DNA of 64,000 bases from Chelydra serpentina. Lineage: Eukaryota > Chordata > Testudines > Chelydridae. The notes below the pieces were generated by a model, which saw only the letters and a program-made list of their open reading frames with translations, was not told the DNA's origin and made no database searches. Each line of letters begins with the position of its first letter. Positions within the stretch are counted from its first letter, which is position 1. Below, one piece after another: positions 35,876-46,779 of the stretch. The stretch spans positions 53,502,501 to 53,566,500 of the forward strand of contig JBAIAC010000006.1 in assembly GCA_037349315.1 (NCBI GenBank). The letters run 5' to 3'. The position numbers and the translations under genes are program-made.

Positions 35876-36288
35876 TCAAATTTAGCAGCAGTTCTTGGCC
35901 TCAAGCCTATCTTGTAGCAATTAGTCCCACGAGTCAATTAAAAATTATTTAAATATTAGATGGGCATTTTACTTGTTTTAATAAGAGGCCTGAATGAATC
36001 TAGATACAGCCAGCCAACATGATCTGTGAGAGGTGGCACTTGAGCTAGGTCTTTAAACCTTTTAAAGATGGCTCTTAATCATTGTTAAAGGGTTTTTTTT
36101 TTATCCTCAGTGGCCCATTTCTTAGAGAAAGCAGGAAGTCAAACCCTATTATGTGTGTCGGTAACTGGGGAAAATTGGTTGGAAAGCAGGGGTAGTAGCC
36201 ATGTATTGTGAGGCTTGATTACAGGCAATCTCTAGATACTGCTAGTAGAGTTGTTTATAGACACAATGTGGTGCTGACAGGTTGACCA
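35876..36288. other. No recognised feature
   Basis: AT-rich sequence between two repeat fragments. Nothing is supportable. Confidence 0.35.
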
Positions 36289-36472
36289 TAAGAACAGCCA
36301 TACTGGGTCAGACCAATGGTCCAGCTAGCCCAGTATTCTGTCTTCTGACAGTAGCCAATGCCAGGTGCTTCAGAGGGAGTGAACAGAACAGGTAATCATC
36401 AAGTGATCCATTCCCTGTCGCCCATTCCCAGCTTCTGGCAAACAGAGACTAGGGACACCATTGCTGCCCAAT
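36289..36472 (-). mobile_element. CR1-type LINE 3' fragment
   Basis: Shares CATACTGGGTCAGACCAATG, CCAGTATTCTGTCTTC, GCCAGGTGCTTCAGAGGG and CCCAGCTTCTGGCAAAC with the copies near 20.9 and 54.2 kb. Reverse-oriented 3' end of a CR1 subfamily. Confidence 0.7.
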
Positions 36473-36519
36473 TGGTTTAGACTTTGAATGTCCTGTGCCT
36501 AGTGGCACATGAGACAACT

Positions 36520-36750
36520 ATTATTTTTTCCACTGGTGTCTGTCCAGAGGAAGACATGTCACTCCATCATAAGGTGTCTCCATAATGATAGTATCCTTTC
36601 AATTGTCCTGCAATAGGTGTGTCTTTGTTCTTCACACCGTCTCTTCCCTCCAGATGGAATCCAACCGAAGCATACCTTTGTGCTTCTGCCTTGGAATAGC
36701 CTGATGACATGGCCAAACCACCATAGCCATTTAGAGGTGGATTGATTTCA
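36520..36750 (-). pseudogene. LINE protein C-terminal fragment (RTE-like)
   Basis: On the minus strand, one frame near 36630-36720 reads VVWPCHQ and the neighbouring frame WFGHVIRL, then STKVCFGWIPSGGKRR and CRTIERILS. The pattern W-x-G-H-V-x-R, then a W-x-P-x-G-x-R-R segment, is the usual C-terminal signature of RTE-group LINE proteins. This is a short, frame-broken remnant. I cannot tell whether it belongs to the same family as the copy at 0.56-3.0 kb. Confidence 0.45.
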
Positions 36751-37599
36751 TGAGATGTAAGTTCTTCACTTTTCTGTTTTCTCTATCAGCTAAGCTGAAA
36801 ATGCCTTATTAATTTAACTTTTGAAAAGTATAAATCTAGCTATATTAAGTAAACTTTCTTTTGTTTTAATTACATTTTCTCTAGGTTTTTAATAAATCTT
36901 GCTTTTATTAAAATTACTGTTGTCTCAGTAATTTTACGCAGATATCCCTGAGACCACGAGAACTCCCTAACCTTGAAAGGAGAGGAGCTAAATGTTAAAG
37001 AGTTTCTGGAACCTACATTCCTGTGACCTCAGTATTGGTCCAGGGGTGTAGACAAAGGCTGCAATGGATGAACAGTCTGAGAAGCCATTGACTTGCAATG
37101 GGATTTAGGCCCCTAAATCATGTAGGCATTTTTGAAAAATGTATCCTTAATGTATCTGTAACTCTCTTTAATGCAATTTAGGAACTTGAAATAAGTGGGA
37201 GCCAGCATCACGTGATCAGCCAGTTCTCCATGGACTACCAGCAAGTGCTTTGCACATCACAGTTTGGGAACATCTGCTCCATACCTTTCAATTACTTTGT
37301 ATATTTCTAGTTTGTCCTCTCTCATTCATCTCCTCTCTAAATGTAACAGCCCCAATCTTTTCCATCTCTCGCATACACAGACAAAGACACACTAGATCCC
37401 AGGCTCATTTTTCCCTCTAAACTTACTGGGTAAAGTCATATTTAAAAAACTGTTATACTTTTGTTGTATTGCCTGGCAAAACTGTAGATTATTGCACGTA
37501 CTAAACTTTATACATTTTTATAATTTGATAAGATACCGTGTGGCAGTGGCACGTTCAATTAAGTAGACTTGCTCTAATATTTGCTCTAATATTTGCCAC
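36751..37599. other. No recognised gene; possible LTR-like piece
   Basis: AT-rich sequence. TTTTTAATAAATCTTGC followed by TTGTCTCAGTAATTTTACGC near 36890-36945 has the feel of an LTR polyadenylation region. No ends or duplications are visible, so this is only a suggestion. A direct repeat of GCTCTAATATTTGC occurs near 37569-37596. Confidence 0.3.
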
Positions 37600-37745
37600 C
37601 TGTAGATGGGTTAGCTGGGGCTCCTCTCTCTCCGGGGTGGCAAGGAACCACACTGCCTCACTAACTAGGGAAGATGTCTTGTGATAAATTAGTTCGGCCA
37701 CGGGAGTCTTCCTCTGCGGCCTTTGTGAGGGAAGAAATAAACACA
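37600..37745 (-). mobile_element. Fragment of an LTR related to the one at 39663-40125, plus adjoining unassigned sequence
   Basis: The stretch 37619-37664 (CTCCTCTCTCTCCGGGG, then CCACACTGCCTCACTA) matches 40081-40123 in the same orientation. On the minus strand this is the beginning of the LTR. The bases 37665-37745 are unassigned and abut the hAT transposase remnant, so they may be internal retroelement sequence. Confidence 0.4.
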
Positions 37746-39203
37746 ATAAGCCACACAGAAATTTAAAGTTATGTATGTTTCTGGTGATTCCATTTCCCTC
37801 TGCCACTTTTCTCCCATGAACAGTTCCTGTCGTGGCATTATCCTCCAAAATGGCAACTATGGCATCATCTATCTTCCCAATTTGGTGTTGATAGGCTTTA
37901 TCACCTCCACTCGACTTTCCCATTGTGTGGCATTCAGTGGTTTCAGTGTCAGAGAAGATGTTCCCAGATGTTGCTTCAAAATTTGCCATCAATGAGTTGA
38001 TGCAGAAAAAAATACATAGATGCTTTGAATTACATTTAAAAATTCAGCAGCCTCACTAGAAGCTGATACTGCATCACTGACAGGTCCGCAATCCAGAATA
38101 ACAGAGTAATATCTTGCTGACTTCAGATCTGCCACAATCTTCTGTTTGACTTTTGTTGCCAGTAACTGTATGATCGCATTTTGAATTGTTTTTCCAAGGT
38201 AGTGGTGTGTGTACATTTCTTGGGTGGTGACTCTTAGATGCTCCTGGAGTACAGCATCAAATGCAGCCATCAGCTCTACAATTTTAAGGAAGTTTCCAGT
38301 GTTTGGCACATTCTAGCACTGCGTGGCACTTCAGATCAGCTGTTTTTGGGTAGCAAGCATTCTCACAATGGCAATGAGCCTTTTCAGAACATTTTGCCAG
38401 TAAAGAGACTCTGATGTAATCTTCTCTTGATGCTGACCATCTATGGTGGCCTTTAATCTTAATCTCATCTCAAGCACTTTCCACCTATGGAATGCTCTCT
38501 GGTGATTTGCTGCCTTCTCATGGCATGCCAGATTTCTAGACAGATTTTTCCAGTCCTTTGTTCCTGTAGAACTCAATGTGTCTGGGACATTAGACTGGAA
38601 GAGTTTGCAACAAAAAAAGTATGCAGCATTCTGGGTTTTTGAGTACATAAGCCATGGCCTCTCCACTTTGTCACCATTGGGGATTTCACGCCAGTAATGT
38701 GTTGGATGGAAACTTCTATTTTCATTGTCTTTGGGGAACATGACGTTTTTCTCTTGCTGTAGCCCATGCAGTAAAAGGAAGCCCCTCAGACTACTGCTCA
38801 AGTGGGTCCACAGTCCTGGATCATCTAGACTTAAGGAACTAAACTCAGCAGCAGCTGTTTCTTGTGCTGCCATCACACTCTTCTCTGATCTACACTTTTC
38901 TTCAGGAATGTGCATGGTTATATCCATTTGAGATGGAGATATGGATACTGCAGTAGCTGCCAAGTCACCTGCACTCTGACTAACTGGAAGATCAGGCATC
39001 TCCTCACCACTCACATCCTCACTGGGGTTGGAAGGCTCACCGTGAACATTTTTGTCTATGTATCTCAGGACAGCTCCTTCCTGCTTAGATAGAAAAGCTT
39101 CCTTTGCTTTTTTTCTTTTTCTGAATGCTGCCCCAGAGGGGCATTTTCTTCTTTCACTCATGACTGCTGTTCTGTGCCAGCTATAGTGGCTCTCCACACT
39201 CAA
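37746..39203 (-). pseudogene. hAT transposase remnant (ZMYM1-like, TTF-type finger)
   Basis: The family moves hAT DNA elements, and domesticated relatives resemble ZMYM1. The first frame (39203-38331) has a basic N-terminus (RKCPSGAAFRKRKKAKEA), then DDPGLWTHLSS. A TTF-type zinc-finger region follows, with THYWREIPNGDKVERPWLMY and FFCCKLFQ, and then DWKNLSRNLACHE. Two in-frame stops lie between 38331 and 38309. The same frame resumes with NTGNFLKIVELMAAFD, HHYLGKTIQN and YYSVILDC, whose Asp is the expected first catalytic residue. It then jumps to SEAAEFLNVIQSIYVFFSAS, sequence that belongs much later in the family, so the central catalytic part is deleted. After a frameshift near 37990, NATQWESRVEVIKPI and RNIHNFKFLCGL follow, then similarity ends. 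It cannot make an active enzyme. Confidence 0.85.
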
Positions 39204-39660
39204 TTGAAGGGGACAAATAAGCAGGCTGGTAGCAGGGCCTGAGTGAGGGAAGATATCAGCGTCTGAAGGGCCTAACTGTCTCCTACTACTTCAGTTGACT
39301 GCCTGTTCTCCTCAAGTGGGTTCCGGGAACAGGAAGGCCCCTGAGAAGCTGGTGTTAATCAGTCCAGGCTCCTGGGGTTGCTATAGGGGTACATAAGAGG
39401 CTTCTCCTACTCTCTCTCCCTGCAGCTCCTGCTGCTTTCTGTTATTCCCTCTCACCTTTTCTCCTGCCTGACTGTTATGTCTTTTGTGCCCTCCTTCCTT
39501 CAGCACAGCACTCCACTATTTCTGTGCATCTGGAGCAGAGAGAATACATATGCACCAGCAGTAGACACAATTTTCTACACTCTGGGTCCTAGTGGTGCCC
39601 CCTCACAGTCTGGCACCTGAGGCAGCCACCTCAATTGACCTCACGGTAAGGCCAGCCCTG
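37746..39660 (-). mobile_element. hAT element with degraded, internally deleted transposase
   Basis: The right end in minus-strand reading starts CAGGGCTGGCCTTACC at 39660, a typical hAT terminus related to the CAGGGCCGG type at 6845. About 450 bp of leader precede the coding remnant. The opposite terminus is not found. Transposase similarity stops near 37746 against LTR-like sequence, so the 3' end is lost or was replaced. Without both ends the 8-bp duplication cannot be checked. Confidence 0.7.
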
Positions 39661-39662
39661 CC

Positions 39663-40125
39663 TGGCCGTAACACAGTGACATGGGTTCTGGCAGTGCTGC
39701 AGCCAGACTAGGGCCGTCTGCCCCCAGGCTACTTCCAGACTCCCCGTCTTGAGGTACCTGGGTCAGGGTGGTGTCCTCAGGGGGGTCAAGCACCATGGGT
39801 TCCTCGGGATAGCTGGCAAGGGGGAGGCATGGCAACTCCTCCTGGTAGCTGGCGTGGGGCGGGCTCGGCAACTCCTCCGGGTAGCTGGCGCGAGGCAGTT
39901 TGGGCCAGTCTTTGGGTTTACCGCAGGCTGCTGGGGTTTCCCAATCGTGAGCTGGCCTCCCCGGTGGCTGCTCTTCTAGTGAGTTCTGGGGTTGGGCCTT
40001 TATACTTCCTGTGCCATGCCTGATCCTCTGGGGGCAGGCTCAGAGCTCCCTGGCTTCGCCCACTCTGGTGTCCGGAGGGACTCCTCTCTCTCCGGGGCAG
40101 CGGGGAATCACACCGCCTCACTACA
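39663..40125 (-). mobile_element. Probable solo or partial LTR, about 463 bp
   Basis: The plus strand starts TGGCCGTAACACAGTG and ends CGCCTCACTACA, so minus-strand reading gives TGTAGTGAGGCGG...CGGCCA with TG...CA ends. A TATAAAGGCCC motif on the minus strand near 39995-40004 fits an LTR promoter. It is GC-rich with short direct repeats (GGTAGCTGGCG units at about 39843-39893). The immediate flanks CTGCC and CCATC do not match. It abuts the hAT terminus at 39660. A matching LTR-start fragment lies at 37619-37664. Confidence 0.5.
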
Positions 40126-43100
40126 CCATCTTTCCCCCCCTATAATGTTTAGATAAGTGATAAAACAACTGACTTTTTTTGTTGAGCAATAACTGTAAAA
40201 TATTGCCCTTGCCTTGGAAGAGAAGAGCCTTCAGCTTCAGGCATTCTATCACAATTTTAGCGACAGAGCTATATTCCTTTTACTTTAAAACTTGTTGCTA
40301 TATGTTATGAGCTTAATTTTCAATGTGACTGCTTATGTTAGCCTGCATGGTGTGTATCTGAGTACGTCAATGTCATTTCAAGAAGTATGTGGAGTTGGGG
40401 GCTCTGATTTAGGCATCCCATGTTGAAAATTGGACTCTGCAGTACATATGGAAAAGGCTCCCCAAACGAGTGGGGGTCAACTGACTTCTTGTGAAGAATG
40501 AAATTCTTACACATGGTGTGTGGAGTCAGACAACTAATACCCCAGCTGGTACTCCCTCTATAGGAATGGAGTCATATAGACAGTTGAAGTGGCTAATGGA
40601 AATCCAGACTCAACAGCTGCTATATCATTTTGTTAAGCAAGTTGCAGCAAGTAATTGTAAATCATCAACAGAAGCCACATGAACTGCGGAGGTGCAACTT
40701 CTACCCTGGTTCTGGCAGCATGTATTTCCTGCAAGCGCCCAAGAAGTTGGTTTATATTTTAATGTTTCATCCTTTGCAAGCAATAGGTTTGCTTCAGTTT
40801 TCATTGAGAGAAGTGTAATGACTATGTTAGTTGTGAATGTCCTTCTTGTCATCTTGTGTCACAATACTACTATTGAAATGGTACTTTGGGATTTAATATA
40901 ACCAGCACTAGCAGAAAACCCTAGCAAAAGTTAATAACATGAAAAATCTCCCCCTTTCTGACAAAAGTGAAATCTTGGAAAAATTGCACTTGAAGACTGG
41001 AATGCTTCCTGGATTTGGATTTGAACAGAACATCAGTAAGTACATCTCCTCCCCACCTATTTTGAAAGTGAGCGATGGGATTAAAAATAACAAAAATTAA
41101 GATTCATAGTGTGCTCTCTGCTGAAATGATCATGGTTTGGCAGTGTGGTGGCCACTGAAAATGTGTTTCCAGCTGGGAGACGCTTTGGATAATGCTTCTC
41201 AATGTTCTCCCACCACTTCCCCACACAGGGCTCTGATGTTTTTCATGGACAGCAAGGGACTGAGAGTCACTCAACGACATCTAAATAAAACATTTGGGCT
41301 GGGATTCATGAAATTATTCATCCACCTCCAACAGATCAGTGCAACTTTAAAGTTTAATACATACAGCTGATGTTTACTAAACCACCAAAGGATGACATTC
41401 TATGACCCATAGCCTTTCGGGTTCCGGAACGCATTTGGGACAAATGGAAGGTCATTACTGACATTAAGCAGCTGGGCCTGTTGTTTTGAGAGTTTGTGGT
41501 CTGTGAGCACTAAGATAAACAACAGCTCAGCAGAGTTCTACCAAAAAATAAATAGGATGCATGTTATCCTCAGCTTTTGAACAATTAGGCAATTATAGCA
41601 TCGTGCTTAACATGCACTTTACTACTACAGTTTCATAAATTCAGACCACCAGAAGGCCTTGATCTGTGGGAACTTGGTGTTAATCCAGGAGCGGAGAAGA
41701 ATACTATTCAAATTGGTTAAGATAACTATTCCATGATTTGGGTAAGCAGCAAATATTTCTTCATAAGGGACAAATATGAATGACCAGTTTTTACAAGAGC
41801 TCTTGGGCCAGGGGCGTAGTACAGGCCCAAGTGCCAGGTTTCAAGTGCCATGTGTTGTAACGTCAAAGACCCCTCTGTCACTGAAAATTACTTTAAAGAT
41901 GGCAACATATTTAAACATGTACAAAAATAATCGACAGGAATTTGTGATATAACATTTTCATCAAAGGCCCCCAGTCACATGCCTTTGGGTAAAGGCACTC
42001 TTTGCTGAACCAGCAGTGCTCTGGCCTTAAGCAGGAGATATGGATCTATTGGAGCCTTGTGGGGGGCTCTCCAGGAGGATAAAGCTGGTGCCAGATTTGA
42101 GTGGGTCTGAAATCTAATGCAAACTTATTGATCATTTACCAGAAATGTGGAAAGTTCGCAGGGCTGACCAGGTACGCATTAAGGTTGACAGCACAGCTGA
42201 TGTAAATTAAAATGTTTGCTATGAAAATGTTTCAGCCTTTCACTTGAATAAATTAGTACAAAAATGGGAACTACACGATGCCAACCTGAGAGCAGAGCTG
42301 GATGTCAAAGGAGTTACTTCAGATTTGTACTCATGCAGCTGAAAGCTGATTTGGCCCTTTGCTATTTCCAAACAAATGATAACATGTTCTGTCCTGCATT
42401 TTACTGTACTAGGAAACCTATTATGGCTGTTCTAAAGTGCTTTAAGCACAATTGATGCAGAGCTGTGCCAAAAATCTGAATAACAGAACTGACCAAATTC
42501 CTTAAAGTATATGGGTTCCACTATCAGACTTCACTACACAGAACTCACAACACAATTATCTTAGCAGTTTTACTATGTATTAGTGATTTTCATAATTGAC
42601 TTTGTTTATTTTCTGCTCTGTTGAGCCAGGAACCCACACACCAGATAACAGCCACGGGGTGGAGGATTTGTAAGATTTTACTATAGAGAAGTAATTCCAA
42701 AATAGAGTAAGAAGGAGCATTTTGTCTCTTTGAATAGGAAGAGAAATGTTTGGAGAGAAGCAGAAAGCCCCCGAGGACTCTTCTCCTACATACATTCTAT
42801 CATGACACTTATCTTTGTGTTTGCTCTACATAGTTCTCCAAATCCTCAGCTGGTGTAAACCAGCACAGCTCCATTGACTTCAATAGACTATTCCAGCTTA
42901 CTCCAGCTGAGGATCTGCTCCAGCTCCTTTTGTTTGGAAGTTGGATATCACTGTTCGCGCACCTTGAATTTTTTTCGCCTGTTAATATGGGAACACGTTA
43001 TGCCAGTGGTAGAAGATATAGAAAAAATACTAGTGATTTTCTCAGTATGCCTGTTCTTCCCCTGAGAAAGGGAATTATATACACTCTTACCATTACACAG

Positions 43101-43143
43101 TGAGTGGGACTCCTCACAGTGCATAAAAAGCTAAGGACATTTG
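40126..43143. other. Long stretch without recognised genes
   Basis: AT-rich sequence. A tccattgacttcaatagac motif lies near 42871, within a CAGCTGGTG...CCAGCTGAGGATCTG inverted context (about 42846-42920). Short frames around 40.5-40.9 kb show nothing recognisable. Confidence 0.35.
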
Positions 43144-43302
43144 TAAGGGCTTGTCTACCCAGGGAAGTTAGTGTGCAGTAAGCTAGGGTGGGAATTTAAA
43201 GCGTACTAACTACTCCACACCAGCTCCTTGTGTGGACATTCCTCCTGTGCACTTGTAGAGCCCTGGTATGATTTAGCTTACTGCACTTTGGAAGTGCACT
43301 CT

Positions 43303-43553
43303 GGGTACACCTACACTGCAATAAAGGACCCATGACAGGGCTGCAGCTGGCCCTAATCAGCTGACTTGGGCTCATTGGGCTTGGACTGGGCTAAAAACTA
43401 GAGTGTCGATGTTTGGTCTTGGGCTGGAGCCCAGGCTCTGAAACCCTGTAATGTCTACACTGCTATTTTTAGCCTCGCAGCCCAAGTCCTGCAAATCTGA
43501 ACCAACTGACCCAGGCTCTGCAACTCGGCACCACAGGTAGAGGCACCCTAAGG
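43303..43553. mobile_element. MITE nested in the 43-45 kb cluster
   Basis: Starts GGGTACACCTACACTGCAAT and ends near GTAGAGGCACCCTAAGG, an imperfect inverted pair. The interior has CCAGGCTCTG and GGGCTGGAGCCCAGG words and an internal AATGTCTACACTGC. It resembles common reptile hAT-like MITEs. No coding region. Confidence 0.5.
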
Positions 43554-43558
43554 CACTT

Positions 43559-44909
43559 TTAGGGTTTGTCTACATGGTGTATTGATCTGCACCACAGGGG
43601 TGTAAATTCTAGTGCACGCTAGCATGTTGTGCACTAACTAGCCTGTGTGGACCCTGCTGGCATGCACTAAAAGTTCCCTAGTGCACATTAAAGTTCCTTA
43701 GTGCATGCTAGAAGGTTCCACATGGGCTAGTTAGTATGTGACTGTCAGCATGCCTCCGTGGGTCACAATTGAGAATACCATATTCAGGACAAACTGCTGA
43801 GAAATAGGGCAGATACACCCCAAAACTAGCAGTTATTCTCCCTTAAGATATACCACACCAGCAACAAAAGTAAACCTCTGCTTCACCACACTGGCTGACA
43901 GGAAGTCAAAAGAGAAGTTTCCTTAGGTATTCCAGTCCTTGCATCACCACCAAAAACACTAGACTTTGATGAAATTGGTTTTAAAGAACCACTCATGTCT
44001 AATAAAAGGTTCTTCTGATCCCAAAGGACCAGCCACATACCCAGGTCAATATACAGCTTAGATCTTACCCAATAATCACGCTGTTGCCAATCCTTTAGTA
44101 GCTAAAATCTAAAGGTTTATTTATAAAAAGAAAGAAAGGTGAGAGTTAAAACTGTTTAAAGGAATCAAATACATACAATGAACATGCAGAGTTCTTGGTT
44201 CAGGTTTATAGCAGTGATGGAATAAACTGCTGACTTAAGTCAAGTCTCTGGTTGTTTCCAAATCATTGGAAGGTCCTCAGTCCCTTGGTTAGAATGCTCC
44301 CATTAGTATAAGTCCATAGTCCAGAGGTTTGAGCAGGAAAGGGGCTTGACAGGAAAGAGGCAAAATGCAGGTGTTTCCAGCGCTTTTTATAGCTTCTGCC
44401 ATGTGGAGGGAAATCCATTGTTTCAAACAAAGCCCTCAGCACAGCTAGTGGAAAATTACAGATAAAAGATGGAGTTTGGAGTCACAGGAGCAAGTTACAT
44501 GTCCATGCATGACTTCGCTTAGTCATAGCAGGAAATTCCATTAAGAGTAGATAGGCATCTTCCATTGTGAGTTAAGTTCTTTAATGGGCTAATCTATTTG
44601 AACAGTTCCTTCACAATGTGCTGGCTAAACACCTTGTTGGTGCTACTCAGAAGCAAACACCTTAGAAATACAGGCACATAGTTAATACTCCTAATTTCAT
44701 CTACAAAAATGACACATGCATACAAATAGCATAATCATATTCAGCAAATTATAACCTTTTCATAGACAGCTTGCATGCCACATTTTGCACAAGCTTAGTT
44801 GCAATTATATAACGGTGGTAGCAACAATGCTCTACATGGTCATACTTTAATCAGTTAACATCACAGTGACATGCTAGTGTGGATTAATTCACCATGTAGA
44901 CAAGATCTT
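43559..44909. mobile_element. MITE split by a solo LTR
   Basis: The left end TTAGGGTTTGTCTACATGGT (43559 on) pairs with the right end, whose reverse complement is CTAAGATCTTGTCTACATGG (to 44909). The interior is rich in GTGCACTAG and TAGTGCAT words. The LTR at 43743-44865, with its 5-bp duplication, lies inside, so this MITE is older than that LTR. Confidence 0.65.
43743..44865 (-). mobile_element. Solo LTR, 1123 bp, with 5-bp target duplication
   Basis: The plus strand starts TGTCAGCATGCCTCC and ends GTTAACATCACA (TG...CA). GTGAC is repeated exactly at 43738-43742 and 44866-44870, and removing the segment rejoins the host MITE cleanly. On the minus strand TATAAAAA (44384-44391) precedes AATAAA (44117-44122) by about 260 bp, a sensible promoter-to-polyadenylation order, so I orient it minus. 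It has no internal coding region. Retroviral or gypsy type; family not named. Confidence 0.88.
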
Positions 44910-45001
44910 AGTACAAAGAAAAGTATCCACACAGGGAGTTAGTGTGGAGTAGCTAGTACGCACCAGCTACTGAGAGCTTTTTCTCATGTTGACAAGCCCT
45001 A

Positions 45002-46013
45002 ACTCTTTGCAGGATAGAGCCTAAAGAAGTATCTTTTCAAGAAAATCCCTGGGAAAGATAAGTATTTGCATTTTCCCTGCCTGTGGTCACAGATGTACAT
45101 CAGCTTACACATTTTTGCTTGTAAGATTTTCTGAGTAGTACTCTCTGTTTCTTACTTTTTGTAGTTGCATCTCTAATTTAGAACTATAAAAGTTCTTTAG
45201 TGGCAGTGTTTTAAATGCTACATTAGCGATATAATGTCCAAAACCAAACTATGTTTTAAAAACTGAGACTAAATAAAAGCTTAACTTAGAGGGGGCTCCA
45301 GGTTACAGATTTTCTTTTAGTCAACTTTTAATAGGGGTTTCATAAAGCACTTAAAGTGTTTTCCCCCTGAAACTGCGTTATCTAGACTTAACCAAGTAAG
45401 AAGAGATTTCTAAAAAGGCAGCACAATTCTCTAATTAGACAAAAGGGAAATGAAGGTCAAATACAGATTGAAAAAGAACAAAGCCCAGTTCCCTGACACC
45501 TTGTGGGTAGAAGAGGATCTGTTGCGTGCAAAGGGAGAAAATGAAGTGAGTAATGCTCCCACTTTCTACATAGCTTTGGTTCTGTTACTGTGTAACTATT
45601 GTGGAAAGGGAACTGCGTTATAAGGAAGGAGAACATACTGGCCAACTGTCTTTGTCCCCCGCTAATGGTTGGCCCCTGCTAGTGGTTGGCCCCAGTGGAG
45701 GTTTAAGAGTCCAATACTATCTCGAAACTAACAAACGTGGTCCTCTAAATCAAGCAGTAGAGGGTTGTTATTTTAGATCAAGGGGTTTCCAGAACCTGAC
45801 GGATGACACAGAGGTTTATAGCAGTATCACAACCCCAGGCTTTAGTGTTGAAACTGGGTGTTTTAGTAAAAAGTGGGCAAGGTCACAGCTGCATTGTGGC
45901 TAGGTGGAGCCTCTACTAGGGAGCAACTTTACCACCAGCAGAAATCTAAATTGTGACTAGAAGCTTGATCAAAAACCCTCTGAAGCATGAGGAGGTATGT
46001 CTAAATCAGGTCT
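45002..46013. other. No recognised gene
   Basis: Contains an open frame of 100 codons (45601-45903, plus) with a repeated GWPLLVVGPSGG-like segment, caused by a short duplication of TGGTTGGCCCC. No known family is visible. The sequence otherwise appears unique. Confidence 0.3.
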
Positions 46014-46240
46014 CAAGTATCAGAGGGGTAGCTGTGTTAGTCTGAATCTGCAGAAGCGACAAAGGGTCCTGTGGCACCTTATAGACTAACAGAGGTATTG
46101 AAGCATAAGCTTTCGTGGGTCAATACCCACTTCTTCGGATGCCTTCTTCGGCATCCGAAGAAGTGGGTATTGACCCACGAAAGCTTATGCTTCAGTACCT
46201 CTGTTAGTCTATAAGGTGCCACAGGACCCTTTGTCGCTTC
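46014..46240 (+). mobile_element. Fold-back retroposon insertion with 14-bp target duplication
   Basis: The segment opens with TATCAGAGGGGTAGCTGTGT, the start of a very common reptile dispersed repeat. It then carries arms 46052-46143 and 46150-46241 that are reverse complements over 92 bp with one mismatch, separated by TTCTTC. The flanking sequence TCTAAATCAGGTCT occurs at 46000-46013 and 46241-46254, so the last arm base is shared with it. A 14-bp duplication points to LINE-type target-primed integration, not a DNA transposase. The normal repeat has a single AAGCTTTCGTGGG arm (compare 60030-60120), so the inverted copy is extra. Confidence 0.85.
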
Positions 46241-46254
46241 TCTAAATCAGGTCT

Positions 46255-46779
46255 GGGACTAACAATTTAGATATCTATATGCCTAGGTCCTGATTCAAAG
46301 GCCAATGAAATCTAAGGATATACTTCAATGGTCTTTCGATCAGGCCCTAGGCACATAGGAATTCAAATTAGTAGAACCGGTTAAGAATCAAACATACCTG
46401 TAGACACATTACCCTCCTGGACCCCTGTAACATCCTTGTGTACAGATTTCAAAAATATAAGGCAACTAGTGGTGTGTGTAGTTGTGTGTTGTTTTATAAT
46501 TATAATTTATCTACTGCACCCTTAAATGTCTAGAAGTCTGTTCTCTGCTGGAGGCAGCTGGCATTTTCTGTTCATTTCCGATGCAGCCTGTAACACAGAG
46601 GGGAGACTCTCAGCTTTCATTGTTGGTTTTCTTAATGTAAAATAACAATTTAGACTCACAATCAGTATGGAAAAATAAATAGTTTCCAGCCATTCAAGCA
46701 CTGGATCCTCTTATGCTTTTGTCTGCCAGATTAAAGAGCTCTCTGCTGTCAGGAAAAGTGTCCCCATGTAGACACATAT
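46255..46779. other. No recognised gene
   Basis: AT-rich sequence. A degenerate gccaatgaaatctaag and tcaatggtctttcgatcagg near-palindrome lies at 46300-46345. Confidence 0.35.

Larger units (their letters stand above)
43144..45001. mobile_element. Outer MITE containing nested MITEs and a solo LTR
   Basis: The left part starts AAGGGCTTGTCTACCCAGGG and includes GCGTACTAACTACTCCACAC and CTTGTGTGGACA. The right part (about 44910-45001), in reverse complement, starts GGGCTTGTCAACATGAG and includes GCGTACTAGCTACTCCACAC and CCTGTGTGGATAC. The two parts are therefore inverted homologues and probably the arms of one element, spread apart by later insertions at 43303-43553 and 43559-44909. Assignment as a single element is inference. 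Confidence 0.5.

Noticed and set aside
36890..36960. LTR polyadenylation region
   Set aside because: Suggestive AATAAATCTTGC context, but no TG/CA ends or duplicated flanks.
41806..41850. CAGGGGCGTAGTACAGGCCC as a hAT terminus
   Set aside because: No matching opposite end nearby and no duplication.
45601..45903. 100-codon open frame as a gene
   Set aside because: It contains a local nucleotide duplication and has no recognisable domain or exon signals. Likely chance.
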